Below are positions 34,018 through 45,785 of a stretch of DNA of 64,000 nt, piece by piece. Each line of letters starts with the position of its first letter. Within the stretch, counting starts at the first letter, position 1. The translations under genes and the position numbers were made by a program. The notes beneath the pieces are model-generated. The model saw only the letters and a program-made list of their open reading frames with translations, was not told the DNA's origin and made no database searches. This DNA comes from Ustulina deusta (lineage: Eukaryota > Ascomycota > Sordariomycetes > Xylariales > Xylariaceae): NCBI GenBank assembly GCA_023159155.1, contig JAJNNX010000024.1:186001-250000 (forward strand), in the 5' to 3' direction.

Positions 34018-37000
34018 GTTTTAAAGCAGTTAGTTCTTATGCGCTTATAGTATATAGTAGGCCCTAAAAAAGTATTTTATTTTCTAAAATATTAATAATA
34101 TAATTTTATAGTTAATGATTAAATAGTTATTATATAGTTATTTTAAACATAATAAAAAAGAATTCTTAGAATTCTTTAGAAACTTAAGCAATAGCAATAT
34201 TAGTAGTTTTTTATAAAATAGTCTAACTTATATCATTTTTATAATAATATTTTAAAATAAAAATAAAATTTTAAATATTTTCAAAAAAATATACTAGCTA
34301 GTATTATTTTAATTACTATTCAAGAAAGATTATATTATATTTGTTATTTATTTGGCTTAGTTTAAAACTAAACTATATAAAATATTTCTTTTAATATTTA
34401 AGGATTATTTTTTTAATATAATATTTGCTTGCTTCTTATATATATATAGCATTAAAAGCTATTATAAGTTTTAATTATACTTTTTTAATAAAAAATAGGT
34501 TTTATTACTAAATTTAACTAAAAAATATTACTAGTACTAAATTTCTAATATTAAATAATACTTAAATAAAATATTCTTTATTATTATATAAAAATATTAT
34601 ATATATTATAAAGTAATATCTTATTTTAAGTTTTAAGCTAAGTTTTTTACTTAAGTTTATTAGTTTTTTTCTAGGTTGTTTAGTTATATTTATTTATTTT
34701 TATAAACTATAATAAAAGCTTAAATATAACTATTAAAAACATGTTTATTTTAGCTTATTTAATAAAGTTTAAAAAAAATATTTTTTAGTTATTTTTTTTT
34801 TAGCAGCAAAATTTTTTTTAAGCACTAGTAGTAAATCTTATCTATTAATATCTTTTTTAATAAAGCAAACAAAAATATTGTAGTTATTTTATTTATAATA
34901 CTAGCAATTAATCTTATTACATTTTTCTTAATTAATAATAAATTTTTTTATTTTTTTTTAAAGCTATTACTACTAAAGCTTATTATTTATTTTTAAAGTT
35001 TAGTTTAATTTTGCTATTAGTTTTTTTAAATATATTCTTTTTTAAAAATTAGTTGTAGCTTAAGTTAGAGCATTTTTTTTTGCTGCAGTTAGGTTAGCCT
35101 AACTTTAAAAGCTCTAATATTAAAATAAGCCTTTTTTTTTTTAATATCTTAGGGTTAGTTAGCATATTTTTATATATTTGGCCTGCTTTTTATATAACTA
35201 AAATAAAATCTTTATTAGTTTTTAGTAAGCTTTTTTTAATAAAAATAAACTAACTTAATAATATTATTAAAAAAAGTTTTAGTTATATAATTTTAAAAAA
35301 TAGTTCTAAACTATTAAACAACTTTATTAAAATTAAAAAGCTTTATAAAATATTAAGCTATATTTTTTTTATATTTAAAACTAATTATTTTTTTTGAAAT
35401 TCTAGTATTATTTAAAATAGGCATATAGCTAAACTATTAATCTATAAAACTTATTTTTTTTATTTAGTTAATATATTACTAATACTAAGTTTATATTTTA
35501 TTTATTAGTAATAAGCTTACTTAATTAATTTAATAGTAGTTTTTAAAAAAGCTTTTTTTATATATTTTTAAATAAAATTCTATTTTTATTTATTAAATTT
35601 AAAACTTTACTAAATTTTCTTTATTATAAATTAATAATTTATTTAAATATACTAAATTAATTATAGTAAAAAAAACTAAATAAATAAAGCGTTTAAAAAT
35701 CTAGATTAACTAATTATTAGATTATAACTTATTATTATTATTATTATTAATTTTTTAAAAACTTTACAAAAAAAAAAGCAGTAGTCCTTATAAAAGCTTT
35801 AATAAACTATTGTTATTATTATTACTAAAATCTTTTAGGTCTAAATTAAAAGCTTTAAACAAGCAATAAAATAATATAGTTTTTTTATTTTTACTAAATA
35901 TAAAAAGTCTAATATATATAAAATTAAATTATATATAGGCTTTTTTAATTATTTAATAAGCTTAAGCTTTTTAAAAAGTTTTATTTATTAATATTTTTTT
36001 TATTTAAGCTTTTGAGCTAAAATATTTAAATAAAAGCTATATGCTTTCTAATAAATTTTAAAACAAAATTTATATTTATTTTATAATTAGCTACTAGTTA
36101 AATATTAAACTTTTTTAAAGCAGCCTAAATATATACTTAAAATCTTTTAATTTATTTTTAAATAATTTTATTATAAATAAAATTAAAATATTTTTAAGCA
36201 AATAAATTATTAATTTAATTTTTTTTTATAGTATTTATAATATTACTTTTTTTTAAAAGTTTTTATACTATTAATAATTTTTTTAAAATACTTTTAAAGC
36301 TTATTATTATTATAAAATTATTTTTTTAAGTTTAATAATAGCTTTTTATTAAATAGAAATATTTTAGGCAAACTTAGTAATTATTTTTTATATTTTTTAA
36401 AAAAACACAAAACTAAATTATTTTATTTATTATTACTTTGTAACTTTTGTTTAGTTTTAGTAATAAAAAGCTTTAATATTATTTATTTATTAATATAACT
36501 TTATAAGCTAGTTTAATAAATTAATAATAATAATATTAATTTTAATTAATTTATTTTATTTTTTTATAATAATATTATATTTTTAAAAATTATATAAAAT
36601 AATAATACTAATATTATTAGCTAATAAATCTAATATATTAAGTTTAACTTTTAAAATATAAAATTAATTATAAATAAAAATATTATTATAGAAATAATAT
36701 ATTTTATATATTATAGTTTAACTAATAATAAGTTACTAATTTATTAATTAATCTAAGTATTTTTTTAAGTAGTAATAAAAAAAATATCCTAAGTATAAAA
36801 ATAAAAAAATAAAAATAATACTTTTAAAAAGTTTTAATAAAAAAAAAACAAAAACATTAGATAAAAAAACTATTAAAAACTATATTTTACTAAATATAAA
36901 AAATAGTTCTTTTATTACTAGAAGCACTAAACCGCTTTAAACTAAATTGTTTTAAAAAATTAGTTATAGTTTAGCACTTTTTAGATTATTTTTGTTTAAG

Positions 37001-37214
37001 CTTTTATCTAAGTTTTTTTTTTTATCTAAATCCTTATTTAAGTCTTTTTTTTAAGTTTAAAAAAAATATTACTAATAATAACTATAACATAAAATAATAA
37101 TTAAAATATAAATAGTACTTTTATAGCTAATAAATTATTACTAGTAATAAATATAAACTAAACTAAAATTGTTATAAAATTATAAAAGTTCTTTTAAATA
37201 AATAAAAAATTATT

Positions 37215-37532
37215 TATAATAAAAGCATATATTATAAGCTTAAAACTTAGTTATATTTAGCTAATAATTCTTTAAAAGTTTTAAAGTTTATAGTTCTTTT
37301 TTTCAAGTGTTAGATTTAGGAATTTTATAGCTTATTTATACCTGTTTGCTATTAGGCTATTTAAAATATATTTTATAACTCTATTAACAAAAGGTCTTGT
37401 TAGGTCTCCTTACATATGCGCATAGTCCGTATAACCTCTAGTCCTTCTAATAAAAGCTTATCTGTTCCCCTGTAGGTCTGCCTATTGTACCAACAGCATA
37501 GCTAGCAGCTTGGCATATCAATCCGTGTGACA
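37215..37532 (-). repeat. Right LTR (5' LTR) of the outer element
   Basis: 318 bp. The terminal TG has become TA, but the outer ~130 bp are nearly undamaged (for example CATATGCGCATAGTCCGT, CTGTTCCCCTGTAGGTCTGC) and end in GTGTGACA. This end reveals the ancestral LTR sequence best. Confidence 0.88.
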
Positions 37533-38099
37533 GTTTGCTTGGTTAGCGACAGGCTCTTATTCGCGGGAGAAAAGTGTCTTGTTTGAAGGGCAGCGGAAAG
37601 GGGCAAGTCCGGATTGATCTTTGGTCTTTTCATTTCGTATTTGTCAGGGACTCTCGTGTATACTATCAATATATGTCAAAGGCATCCGTAGAAAAAGAAG
37701 CAAAGATGATACCACCAGGGGGTAAAACAATCATCAGTAATGGCATCATATTGGAGATGTAAAATAATAGGTATGAAAACTCTCGAATTGGGTTTGAATT
37801 CTGTGACTCATCCAAATCGTTACTTTTCTCATTGAATATTCCACATCATATACTTGGCAAAGAATTGCGCAAATTGAGACTTGGAGAGACCTCCCTGGGT
37901 AGCCTTGAGGGAACTGTGTTGGGAAGTGAATTATTAATGGATTAATGAGATCCACTACGCGGAATCATCTACAGACTATTAAAAGGGCATAGGATGAGGT
38001 TCGAATGTTAACGCGGAGGTGTGTGAAAGGAGCCCAGGTTGTGTGCCACCGATTCTACTCATGCATGATTCTTACACGAGTTCCATTTCTCGGGCTGGA
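37533..38099. other. Intergenic, retroelement boundary to next gene
   Basis: Base composition becomes normal right after the GTTTG duplication. A 62-codon frame at 37574-37762 has no recognisable motif. No gene called. Confidence 0.45.
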
Positions 38100-39431
38100 T
38101 TAGTGCCATCGTCCAACTCGTGCCGCCTCGTATGCGGCCTCCGAATAGTGAGACCACGACTTCCCGTGCCCGTGAACGGCATCCGATGTTTTCCGGGCTG
38201 TGAATGGTACGGCCGTGCCCACGCCAGGCAAGCTGGCTGTTCCGGTAAAGCTTGCCATGTTCTCGCCTTGAAACGTGATGGTCCCCTTTTCAGGCTCATA
38301 ATGGATCATGCCCTCCATCGTCTCGGCACATTTTAACTGCAAGTAGTACTTCCGAGCCTGTGAGGGCGAAGGTTTGGCCTTCTTGGGCGGGCGGCCTCGG
38401 CCACGACTCTTTGGAGCGGCAACTGCTTGTTTTCTCTTAGACCCCAATTGCCTTTCTTCTTCTGAACTCTCATTCTCTTCTTCTGAGCTGCCATTCTCGT
38501 CATCGCTTTCGTCCTTCATTCGCGAGCAATATTGTTCGACAGCCATTTTATCCTTACCCAGGATCATGACTCCTTCCAGAATACCAAAATCGAAGGATGC
38601 CTCGTAAATTCCAGGTTCTCCTGTCTCACGAATGTCAAGACTCAAATCATTTGCCTCATCAGGCCACCCCCCCTCGATTTCTTTACAGTCTACGATGTAG
38701 GTCCCGACCGGCGAATATGTTTTGGGCCCTTTCTTTCGCCTGAGAGTCTTCAGATAGTCGTTGTGCGATTCCGACCGCTCCGCCTCCCGCTCATCATGTG
38801 CGGCTTTCATAGCTTTCGCCTCGTCGCCCGCGTGCCTTGTCGCTGCCTGGCTCACAGCGGCGGAGTCCCAGCCGATAAAGATCGTCTGCGTTTGAGGCCC
38901 ACGACCCGTTGCGTGGTGAAGTCCGGAGATGTTGTCGGCGGCCGTGCGCAATTGGCCGGACGAATAAGAACTAGACATGTGGAATGGGAAGCCGACCACT
39001 GTGGTAGTTTTGGCGCGATCAGGCTGCCCAGACGTCAAGAAGTACCGTTCCATGGCCCACTCTGGTTTGTTCGAAAGCTCTTTCGGGGTCAATTGCGTGA
39101 GCCATTCCGCGTGCATCTCATCGCGTAGTTTGGCAAGGTGGGGAGGGACCTGGTCGCATTTCCCGGCCTGCAGCACTTTTTTCAGGAGTAGGGTGCCATT
39201 TCCGGTGAACTCTTTCTCGTCGAATGCGACACCGTAGTGCTTAAGTTGGCTCCGAACAAAATCGCCGCCATACGAGTCGCGGATATATTTATTTCCCTCT
39301 GGAGTCAGTTTGGGTAAGAAAGCAGCTCGGAGAACCGAGCCTGGCACGCGTTCTCCCCGATGAGGAGTGGCGGTATAGAACCTGCCATACGCACAGCTAA
39401 ACCCATCTCTGACGATTTCTTCCGAAGGCAT
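38100..39431 (-). CDS. Hypothetical protein with acidic stretch and AT-hook-like motif
   Basis: A single 443-codon open frame without introns. The N-terminal ~200 residues form a probable globular domain that I do not recognise (YGRFYTATPHRGERVPG, NKYIRDSYGGDF). A middle part has KTYSPVGTYIVDCKEIEGGWPDEANDLSLDI and FDFGILEGVMILG, reminiscent of a beta sandwich. Then follow an acidic run (DESDDENGSS) and a basic, AT-hook-like SRGRGRPPKKAKPSPSQ near residues 348-365. The C-terminus is again beta-rich. Nuclear localisation is likely from the basic motif; function is unknown. The gene sits about 570 bp from the RIP-degraded retroelement yet shows no stop codon, so it escaped leakage. Confidence 0.72.
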   Translation of the reverse strand: MPSEEIVRDGFSCAYGRFYTATPHRGERVPGSVLRAAFLPKLTPEGNKYIRDSYGGDFVRSQLKHYGVAFDEKEFTGNGTLLLKKVLQAGKCDQVPPHLAKLRDEMHAEWLTQLTPKELSNKPEWAMERYFLTSGQPDRAKTTTVVGFPFHMSSSYSSGQLRTAADNISGLHHATGRGPQTQTIFIGWDSAAVSQAATRHAGDEAKAMKAAHDEREAERSESHNDYLKTLRRKKGPKTYSPVGTYIVDCKEIEGGWPDEANDLSLDIRETGEPGIYEASFDFGILEGVMILGKDKMAVEQYCSRMKDESDDENGSSEEENESSEEERQLGSKRKQAVAAPKSRGRGRPPKKAKPSPSQARKYYLQLKCAETMEGMIHYEPEKGTITFQGENMASFTGTASLPGVGTAVPFTARKTSDAVHGHGKSWSHYSEAAYEAARVGRWH

Positions 39432-40167
39432 CGCGATTCGCCTCAGATGCGGTCGAGCTATTAATTAAAATAGTTTTTTTTTCGGCGCACGCTGTCTGCG
39501 CAGCTTTCGTTGGTGGTGAAGCGGCGGTCAAAGCGGGTGTATTGTGTAGGAATCAGAGTAGCAAAAGTTAGTCTGGTGGCCAGGTAATACTTCGCCCCCC
39601 AACCGTCGCTGTAGAATGAGAGGTAGGTTCGTACTAGGTACCTCCCCCCCCACAGCACTCATTAGACACCATATTATACCTCCTGTAATGAGTACACGCA
39701 ATCCAACATAACTGTACCGTGCGAAGTGGTTACGCTGACTGCAGGACCTCTTCAAGGTTCGGTCTTGAAGAAGGTAGATCTTGGATGTTTACGTAGGTTA
39801 CCATGTTATAACTTTATGTACATCTCTTGTTTCACCGAACTTTTACTTAGGATTCGAGTAAATTTGCGGCAAGGTGGTTTTCTTGTGCTAAGCATAACGG
39901 TTACCCCTGTTCTTGTGCTGTCTTTAACCATTTTTATCTCAATCATAGAATACGTGCGTTGTTTCCTTTTGGTGGAAACAACTGATTTAAATTGCGAACC
40001 ATTACAGTCATGTGTATACTTTATTATCCTCGAGCCAGCACTCTACCGGTATATTTCTACAGTCACCTACATGAAGAGTGTGTGACCCTCCTATTGTGGC
40101 ATTGATGTTATAAATTAATGATGAGCAGGGGTTCGGACTCAAAGAATAATCGGCATGTACCGTTCGA
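39432..40167. other. Intergenic, no gene seen
   Basis: This includes the upstream region of the AT-hook-like gene and the 3' flank of the dehydrogenase. A 119-codon frame at 39726-40085 is hydrophobic but has no supporting motif; I do not call it. Confidence 0.4.
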
Positions 40168-41031
40168 TCACTTTCCCTCGGGATAATCGCTCTGCGCAGC
40201 AACTTCAGCCCACTCCTTGACTTGATCAATGGTTCCTTGGGCGGATTTTGTGAGCTCGGTATTCGCGTCACTGCCGAGGGGCAAGAGACCAGGCAGGTCC
40301 CGACCGGCGGCGATGCCTGACGACGTGATGACGTCGTACATGATCTCGGCGCCCTTGACGGGGTTTCCGAGCTGGGTGCCGTGGAAGTTGGCGAAGGCGT
40401 TGTCGGCGTCCTTGTTGATCTGGCCGTAGTCAGCGACGCGGGTCTGGGTGGTCGTCTTGGCGAAGTTGGCGCCGGGCTTGAGCAGGTCGGTGCGGAAGAA
40501 GCCCGGCTCGACGAGGCAGTGCTTGATGCCGAAGGGCTTAATCTCTTCGGCCAGGCCGATGACGAGCCAGCGGAGTGCCGCCTTGGACGCGTTATACAGG
40601 TTGCAGCTGTTCATGGGGTACCAAGCGGCCATAGAGCCGACGGTGACGAGCGTGCCGGTGCCCTTGGACCGCAGGTGCGGCAGGATGGCGCGGTACACGT
40701 TGATGGGGCCGAAAGTGTTGGCTTGGAACTGTCTCTGGGTCTCCTCGGGGGTGGTCTCCTCGACTGTGCCGGTCTGGACATAGGCTGCATTGTTCACGAC
40801 GACATCGACAGTGCCGTAGATGGCAATGATGTCCTTTATGTCGGCTTGCACTTTTTCCAGAGGCTCGTTATGGTCGAGGCGGGCGGCCTTGATACCTTGG
40901 AGACCGTCGAGCTTCTTGGGGGAGCGAGAGGCGGCAATGACGCGGTCGCCACGACTTGCGGCGATTTTGGCCAGCTCGAGACCGATGCCAGCAGAGGCGC
41001 CAGTAATGAGCCAGACACGGGAGGCAGCCAT
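40168..41031 (-). CDS. Short-chain dehydrogenase/reductase (classical SDR)
   Basis: NAD(P)-dependent oxidoreductase of 287 residues, encoded by one exon. The Rossmann motif TGASAGIG is at residues 10-17, followed by ASR after beta2, which suggests NADPH. LDHNEP is the adenine-binding part, NNAA is the NNAG equivalent at 80-83, and the catalytic residues are Ser133, Tyr146 and Lys150 (YNASK). The VEPGFFRTDLL stretch after the active site is typical of this subgroup. The 13-residue Ser-Tyr spacing is normal, so it should be active. Substrate cannot be told from sequence. No pathway partner is adjacent; the next gene upstream is only an MFS fragment. Confidence 0.9.
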   Translation of the reverse strand: MAASRVWLITGASAGIGLELAKIAASRGDRVIAASRSPKKLDGLQGIKAARLDHNEPLEKVQADIKDIIAIYGTVDVVVNNAAYVQTGTVEETTPEETQRQFQANTFGPINVYRAILPHLRSKGTGTLVTVGSMAAWYPMNSCNLYNASKAALRWLVIGLAEEIKPFGIKHCLVEPGFFRTDLLKPGANFAKTTTQTRVADYGQINKDADNAFANFHGTQLGNPVKGAEIMYDVITSSGIAAGRDLPGLLPLGSDANTELTKSAQGTIDQVKEWAEVAAQSDYPEGK

Positions 41032-41865
41032 GTTGGATTGATGTGTGAAGGGGCGATATGGACGGAAGTTGATTGAGGGGGTGCGAGTGTCAGGTAGTCA
41101 GGTAGTCAGGTAGTTCCTCGGGTTGAATTTCTATCCTGCACGGCAAGATCTATTCGTCTTAGCTGAGGCTGTGAAGGAAAAGAGGAAACAGCGCAGAGGA
41201 AGCATTATGTACGATTTGGGACCTGTTGGTTGATGTGTTGTTTACTCATAACGTTACTCGGCACAAAGAGACCATACCGGTAACTAAGGGGGCTTGCCTC
41301 TCCCAGAGCCTCCCTCGGACATCTTCCGTATACTACCCAGGAGTATGCCGTTTGAATGGGTGACGTCGATCTCATGTCAGACCTATGCACATCTATGTAT
41401 AGGACAACAAGGTAATCGCCTATCGCCAACATATACTCTTCAACTTAATGCCGAAATGTCCAACGTTATCGCCGAAACCTCTGTCCTCCGTACGCGGGTC
41501 CCATCATGCCGGGCGAACGGGTCCAACGGGAGCTAACGTAGTATGCATAAAGTACCCGGCGAAATCTCGCGTGGCAAAACCCACTACGCCCCACTTAGTC
41601 GCAGATCATCCACCTCATATATTTGCATCCTGTCTTTCGGCGATGTTTAGGCAACGACCTGAGACAGACGAAAGGATAGAGGATAGGCAGACAGAAGAAC
41701 TAGGTCTAATATCGACGTGTCCAGGATGATCAGTGATTTGATTTGCATATCATCAAAACATTTTGTTTGGGCATGGTAATTCTACCTCGAGCTTCGAGGT
41801 GAGTCGAATCTAGCCTCTGGGTCATGTCTTTCTTAGGCGCACGCGCTAACAAAAGTCCTCGTTAG
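41032..41865. other. Intergenic, no intact gene
   Basis: Upstream region of the dehydrogenase. It contains an 8-bp tandem repeat (41091-41114) and no recognisable exon. Confidence 0.45.
41091..41114. repeat. Tandem 8-bp repeat, three copies
   Basis: CAGGTAGT three times in perfect register, about 60 bp upstream of the dehydrogenase start codon, within its likely 5' UTR or promoter. Confidence 0.8.
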
Positions 41866-42077
41866 AATTCGGCTTCATGGCTCTCTCGACGGCGCTCCGC
41901 TTCATCCCATTGGGCATCACCGCTCTGGTCGTCGACATCGTCATCCCGCCCCTTCTGAAGCCGGTGGGACCCAAGCCGCTATTAATCGTCAGCTGGGTTC
42001 TTGCCATTGCTGTGCTTTGGAAAGAGCAGCTAGGCGACAGCAACGACTACCATCGAACGGAGCATCGTCTCTCGTGA
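41866..42077 (+). pseudogene. Orphan exon of an MFS transporter
   Basis: After a plausible 3' splice site (CTAACAAAAGTCCTCGTTAG) the reading is FGFMALSTALRFIPLGITALV then VDIVIPPLLKPVGPKPLLIVS and WVLAIA, which resembles transmembrane helices 10-11 of DHA14-type drug or toxin efflux MFS pumps. It then drifts into unrelated residues and a stop. I found no other MFS exons within 1 kb on either side. I read it as a decayed fragment of a transporter, possibly from a lost metabolite cluster. Confidence 0.6.
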
Positions 42078-43292
42078 TGAAAGGTTAGACCTAGTTCCCA
42101 ATGCCATTTCATTGACGAGCTAATTGATTGTTCCTTTAACGCGGTATCGGGCGGGCGTGCATTCTATGTGGTTGGTAAAGGAGATAATACTACGTCGCCC
42201 CTTAGATTCTTAATGGAGGTTGCGAAACCTGCCGCGCAAATATGCGCTTACCAACAGCTTCCCTCTTGCATCCTTCCTTACTGTCCTTCATGTAGCTTAT
42301 TGAACTAACGATCGGAACTTATCGTTACTAGATGTTGTGTTTTCTCCGTTCGGATCATGTGTGCCGTTTGCGCCGGGAAATCGACCTCTCGAAAACCCGT
42401 TTAGTATTCTCGAGGTCTTAACACCTGCAGTATTAGATGCTTTCAAATAGTATTCCATACTAGTTTTATTGCAGGAACGCTTCATTATTCATAAAAGTAT
42501 TTGATATAAAAACTAAAAATAGAAATTATAAGGAAAACTAGATTTAGAACGAACTATTGACAAGCCAGAAGAAGCGGCGATAGTTTATGGTTGCCAGAAC
42601 CGTAGCTTTGATACATATCTGAGAGCTGAGACACCATACACATACTCTATGCCAGCAATAATTTGCCAACTCACGTGCAGGCCATTTTTCTGACCCTATC
42701 AAGACGCCTCACCGCAATTCAAGTTACCCCATCTGTAAGAGAATGTAACTGTACATTCCATGCTTGCCATGGAGAGCTGAACAGGTCTCTGAGGAATATA
42801 TCGGAACATTTTCTCTCCTCGATCCCAATTCATAGCGCCTACGTAAATTCCGATTGCGGATTAAAGGAGACCGGAGAGATTGAATACCTTGATTCCATCT
42901 AAAGTCACTGCCAAGGGTGAGAACTAATCTAGAAAGGATAATGAGCAAGGCTCGCGTCACAACATATTCTCGTGTTCGGTATTTCGGTCTAAACCTGCAC
43001 GAACGCCGACGTATTTGGAAATTTGTGAATTGAGAACGAGATTACTCGATACCCATGGATCGCATGGGCAACCGTAACCGAAAGGAAAAGTGAAGTCCGA
43101 TATTTGCGGGGTAATACCTTACCCCGGATCGACGCTGCCGGTGCATGTATTAGCGAGGTATAGACGAATACATCTGCAACCCATCTTACATATATAAAAG
43201 TATATAAACTCGAGATAATCCCAACTCAGTCGCAAGTGAGAGGATAGATTGGCCGTGACACTTGGAAGCGTAACTTGCAGGAGTTGCCTGAC
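42078..43292. other. Intergenic, no gene seen
   Basis: This region lies upstream of the GH79 gene. Frames at 42663-42902 and on the opposite strand are short and lack motifs. Its last 100 bp carry a TATA-like sequence. Confidence 0.4.
43191..43209 (+). promoter_or_regulatory. TATA-like box of the GH79 gene
   Basis: TATATAAAAG followed by TATATAAAC, ending about 84 bp before the chosen ATG. Position and strength fit a core promoter. Confidence 0.45.
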
Positions 43293-45107
43293 ATGCCTGG
43301 CATCATGCGTCTAGTTACCCTGGCCGCATTGGCCACCGCGTCGAAAGCTTCTCCAAACATCACCGAGACTATCGAGTTGTCACCTCCCGACTCCCCAGCT
43401 GCGGACCGACAAGTTGTTGATGGGGCATACAGTTCATACTCGGTCGAGTTCACGTTTATGGCTGATTATGGGGGAAACGATACGTAGGTTGGCGCTTTCT
43501 CGCCTCCTCAGGGAAAACTGGCTTAAAAGTAACAATCAAAATTCGCTAACTCTACTCGATCCGTCAAGAGATCCAAATCTGTTCTCGAAGCAAGTGGTCC
43601 AGAACTTGTATGACATCTCTGGCGCGTACCCCATCATCCGCGTCGGCGGCAGCACCCAGAACTCTGCCGTCTACTTCGAGCATCAGACCGAGGCCATCAT
43701 TGCGCCATTCAGCTCCCCGGCCGATGACCAACCATCTCATTCATATATCGGCCCCGCATTCATGCAATCGTTTCAGCAGCTACCAGCCGGCACTCAGTAT
43801 ATCTACGGTAAACACGGACACACCCCCTTTACATGCACAAGTAAGATAATCATTCTGACGATGCCCGTTTAGGTCTCAACTTCTTCAATCCTGAGAACGA
43901 GACACTCTTTGATGTTGACGATGGCCTTGCACAGTGTGTGCTCGAAGCCAACGCTGCATACGACGCACTAGGTGACTCTTTATACGCCTTCGAGATAGGC
44001 AATGAGGTCGACGGTTGGCCCGGCGGCTCACGCCGTTCCGAAAACTGGACTATACAAGACTACGTCATGCAATGGAACGAGTATGCCACCGCTATCAGCC
44101 GGAACCTGACCGGCGAAGATGCTGTGCAGCTATTCCAGGGGTGCGCTTTTGAAGCGCCCCGTCACATCCAGGATAGTGCTCAATGGAATATTGAGAACGC
44201 CGAATTAGATGGTATGCATTCTGCCAAGGCCAAGACCATCTCAGACCATGACGTGAGTCGCACGCAGCCTTCTTCTTTTGTCTCGCTCGACCAGATGTCG
44301 TGCCCTGCCCGAATTCTCCCGAGAAGTGATGACGGTCGAGAGAAACCGCGCTAAAAGCACGCACGCATCACGTCGCAGTACATGGGTGCCAATTGCCACT
44401 ATACGGGCGTCGGCCCAACAATCGAAGCGAATTTATTCGATCGATCGAACATGCTCAGTCGCGTCTGGTTCCACGACTACCTGGGCAACGCCACAGCCGA
44501 GTCGGGGATATCATATGTGCTAGGCGAGACGAACTCGATCTCGTGCCAGGGCGCATTCAACATCTCCGACGTCATGGCCGCTGCCGTCTGGGCCGTCGAC
44601 TACGTCCTGTATCTATCCACGCTGAAAGTCGAGCGCGTGCATTTCCACATGGGCACCCGGTATCGGTACTCTGCCTGGATACCCGTCGTGTACAACGACA
44701 CGGCGCCCCACGTCAACCCCTTGTACTACGGCAACCTGTTCACGGCCGCCGTGTTCGCGGGCGGCGACAAGCAGACCGAGGTCTTGGTCAACGAAACGCA
44801 TTTTGGCGCGTATGCCGTCTATGCGTCGGGCACGCTCGAGTCTATTGTTGCCGCGAACTTGAATATGTGGAATTCGACGTTCGAGCCTGACGAGCGACCG
44901 TATACGGCGTTGGCCTTGCCCGGCTCTTGGGCTGACGCGAGGGTCTCACGGCTGACGAGTCCAGGTGTGGATATTGCTGAGAACATCACAATTGCTGGCC
45001 AGAACGTTGATGCGGACGGCAAAATTGTTGGCGACAAAACCTATGAGAAGGTAGAAGGGGGACAGGTGCTTGTGGGCGCTGGGGAAGCTGTCTTGATCCA
45101 GATATAG
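43293..45107 (+). CDS. Secreted glycoside hydrolase family 79 (beta-glucuronidase type)
   Basis: GH79 enzymes cleave glucuronic-acid residues, for example from arabinogalactan or proteoglycans. Exons are 43293-43483, 43569-43807, 43873-44252 and 44379-45107, giving 512 residues. The start MPGIMRLVTLAALATASKA is a signal peptide; an ATG four codons later is also possible. In the barrel, FEIGNEVDGW (acid/base Glu near 188) and YVLGETNS (nucleophile Glu near 320) are both present. YPIIRVGGSTQN and the C-terminal beta domain (LYYGNLFTAAVFAGG, YTALALPG) fit the family. Several NxS/T sites suggest glycosylation. The exon 4 acceptor could be 5-20 nt different; CAG before TACATGGG gives the best SDHDYMGA match. 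It is convergent with the hemerythrin-like gene. Confidence 0.88.
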
Positions 45108-45785
45108 TGGCTTGGCTATGGCAGCTGCACTACTTTGATGAGTTGGCAAAGGCGATAGTACCGAGTGCTTGGTATTGAAAAGGAGATATGTGGTATGAGT
45201 TGCGTCGTTTGGCGGCTCTATCCGAAAACCAAGGCAATCCACTCTAGTGCTTAACTTTCCCAGACATCCTTATAAACCCTCCCTAATCCTGTCTTATACA
45301 AAATACTTCCCCTCTATTCGATCTATAGAACATAAAAGTATTTATATAAAACTTCATTTTTTAGCCGCTCGTTAATTTTTTTATCTAAGCACTATTTGGT
45401 ATTCCGATTGGTGCATCGGGATATGTGAATAGCCCGGTTTTCCACTTTTTCAGTCACGAAGCCGAACCTGTCCTTAAAGGGATACTCTAGGAGGGCCGTC
45501 GAGGCTATAGAATACTTATGTGCGTCCCTCACTAATTGCGTAGTTGCTCAAGGTGCTCGAGCCCATGAGCCTTTTCAGTCATGCTAATTCGTCACAGAAG
45601 CACTGTCATTAAAGTAGAAGGGCGAACTAATTACTTAAGGCTAGGCTGTTGGAAGAAGTTATATAGACATTCTTGCTCTAAGCAGCCAGTCTTCTGCTTT
45701 TACTACCTTCTAGACAGCGGTGGTGGTTATCCTTGACACCAACATGGCTCTAACAGCTGGAAGGGGCCGTCGAGAGCTTGAGTCT
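45108..45785. other. Intergenic between convergent genes
   Basis: 3' flanks of the GH79 and hemerythrin-like genes. No open frame of note. Confidence 0.45.

Larger units (their letters stand above)
24749..37532 (-). mobile_element. RIP-degraded Ty3/Gypsy LTR retrotransposon, with nested insertions
   Basis: The element is bounded by two direct 318-bp repeats (24749-25066 and 37215-37532) and by the 5-bp target duplication GTTTG at 24744-24748 and 37533-37537. It begins TGTAACA and ends GTGTGACA. The LTR copies have equal length and differ mainly by C/T and G/A. Inside, 26411-32335 is a second LTR element and 25795-26009 a solo LTR; without these and their duplications the element is about 6.6 kb. 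On the minus strand, 34017-33600 keeps a reverse transcriptase: FIKKKD, NYKSLNN, FKYIVILIELINVLVTF and YLNN in place of YLDD. Stops are abundant and the DNA is extremely AT-rich. It cannot code for functional products. Confidence 0.9.

Noticed and set aside
24749..37532. AT-rich island as a centromere
   Set aside because: Regional centromeres in related fungi are also RIP-degraded, but here LTRs, target duplications and an RT explain the whole interval as one insertion of only 12.8 kb.
40381..41076. 231-codon plus-strand open frame
   Set aside because: Antisense shadow of the short-chain dehydrogenase gene.
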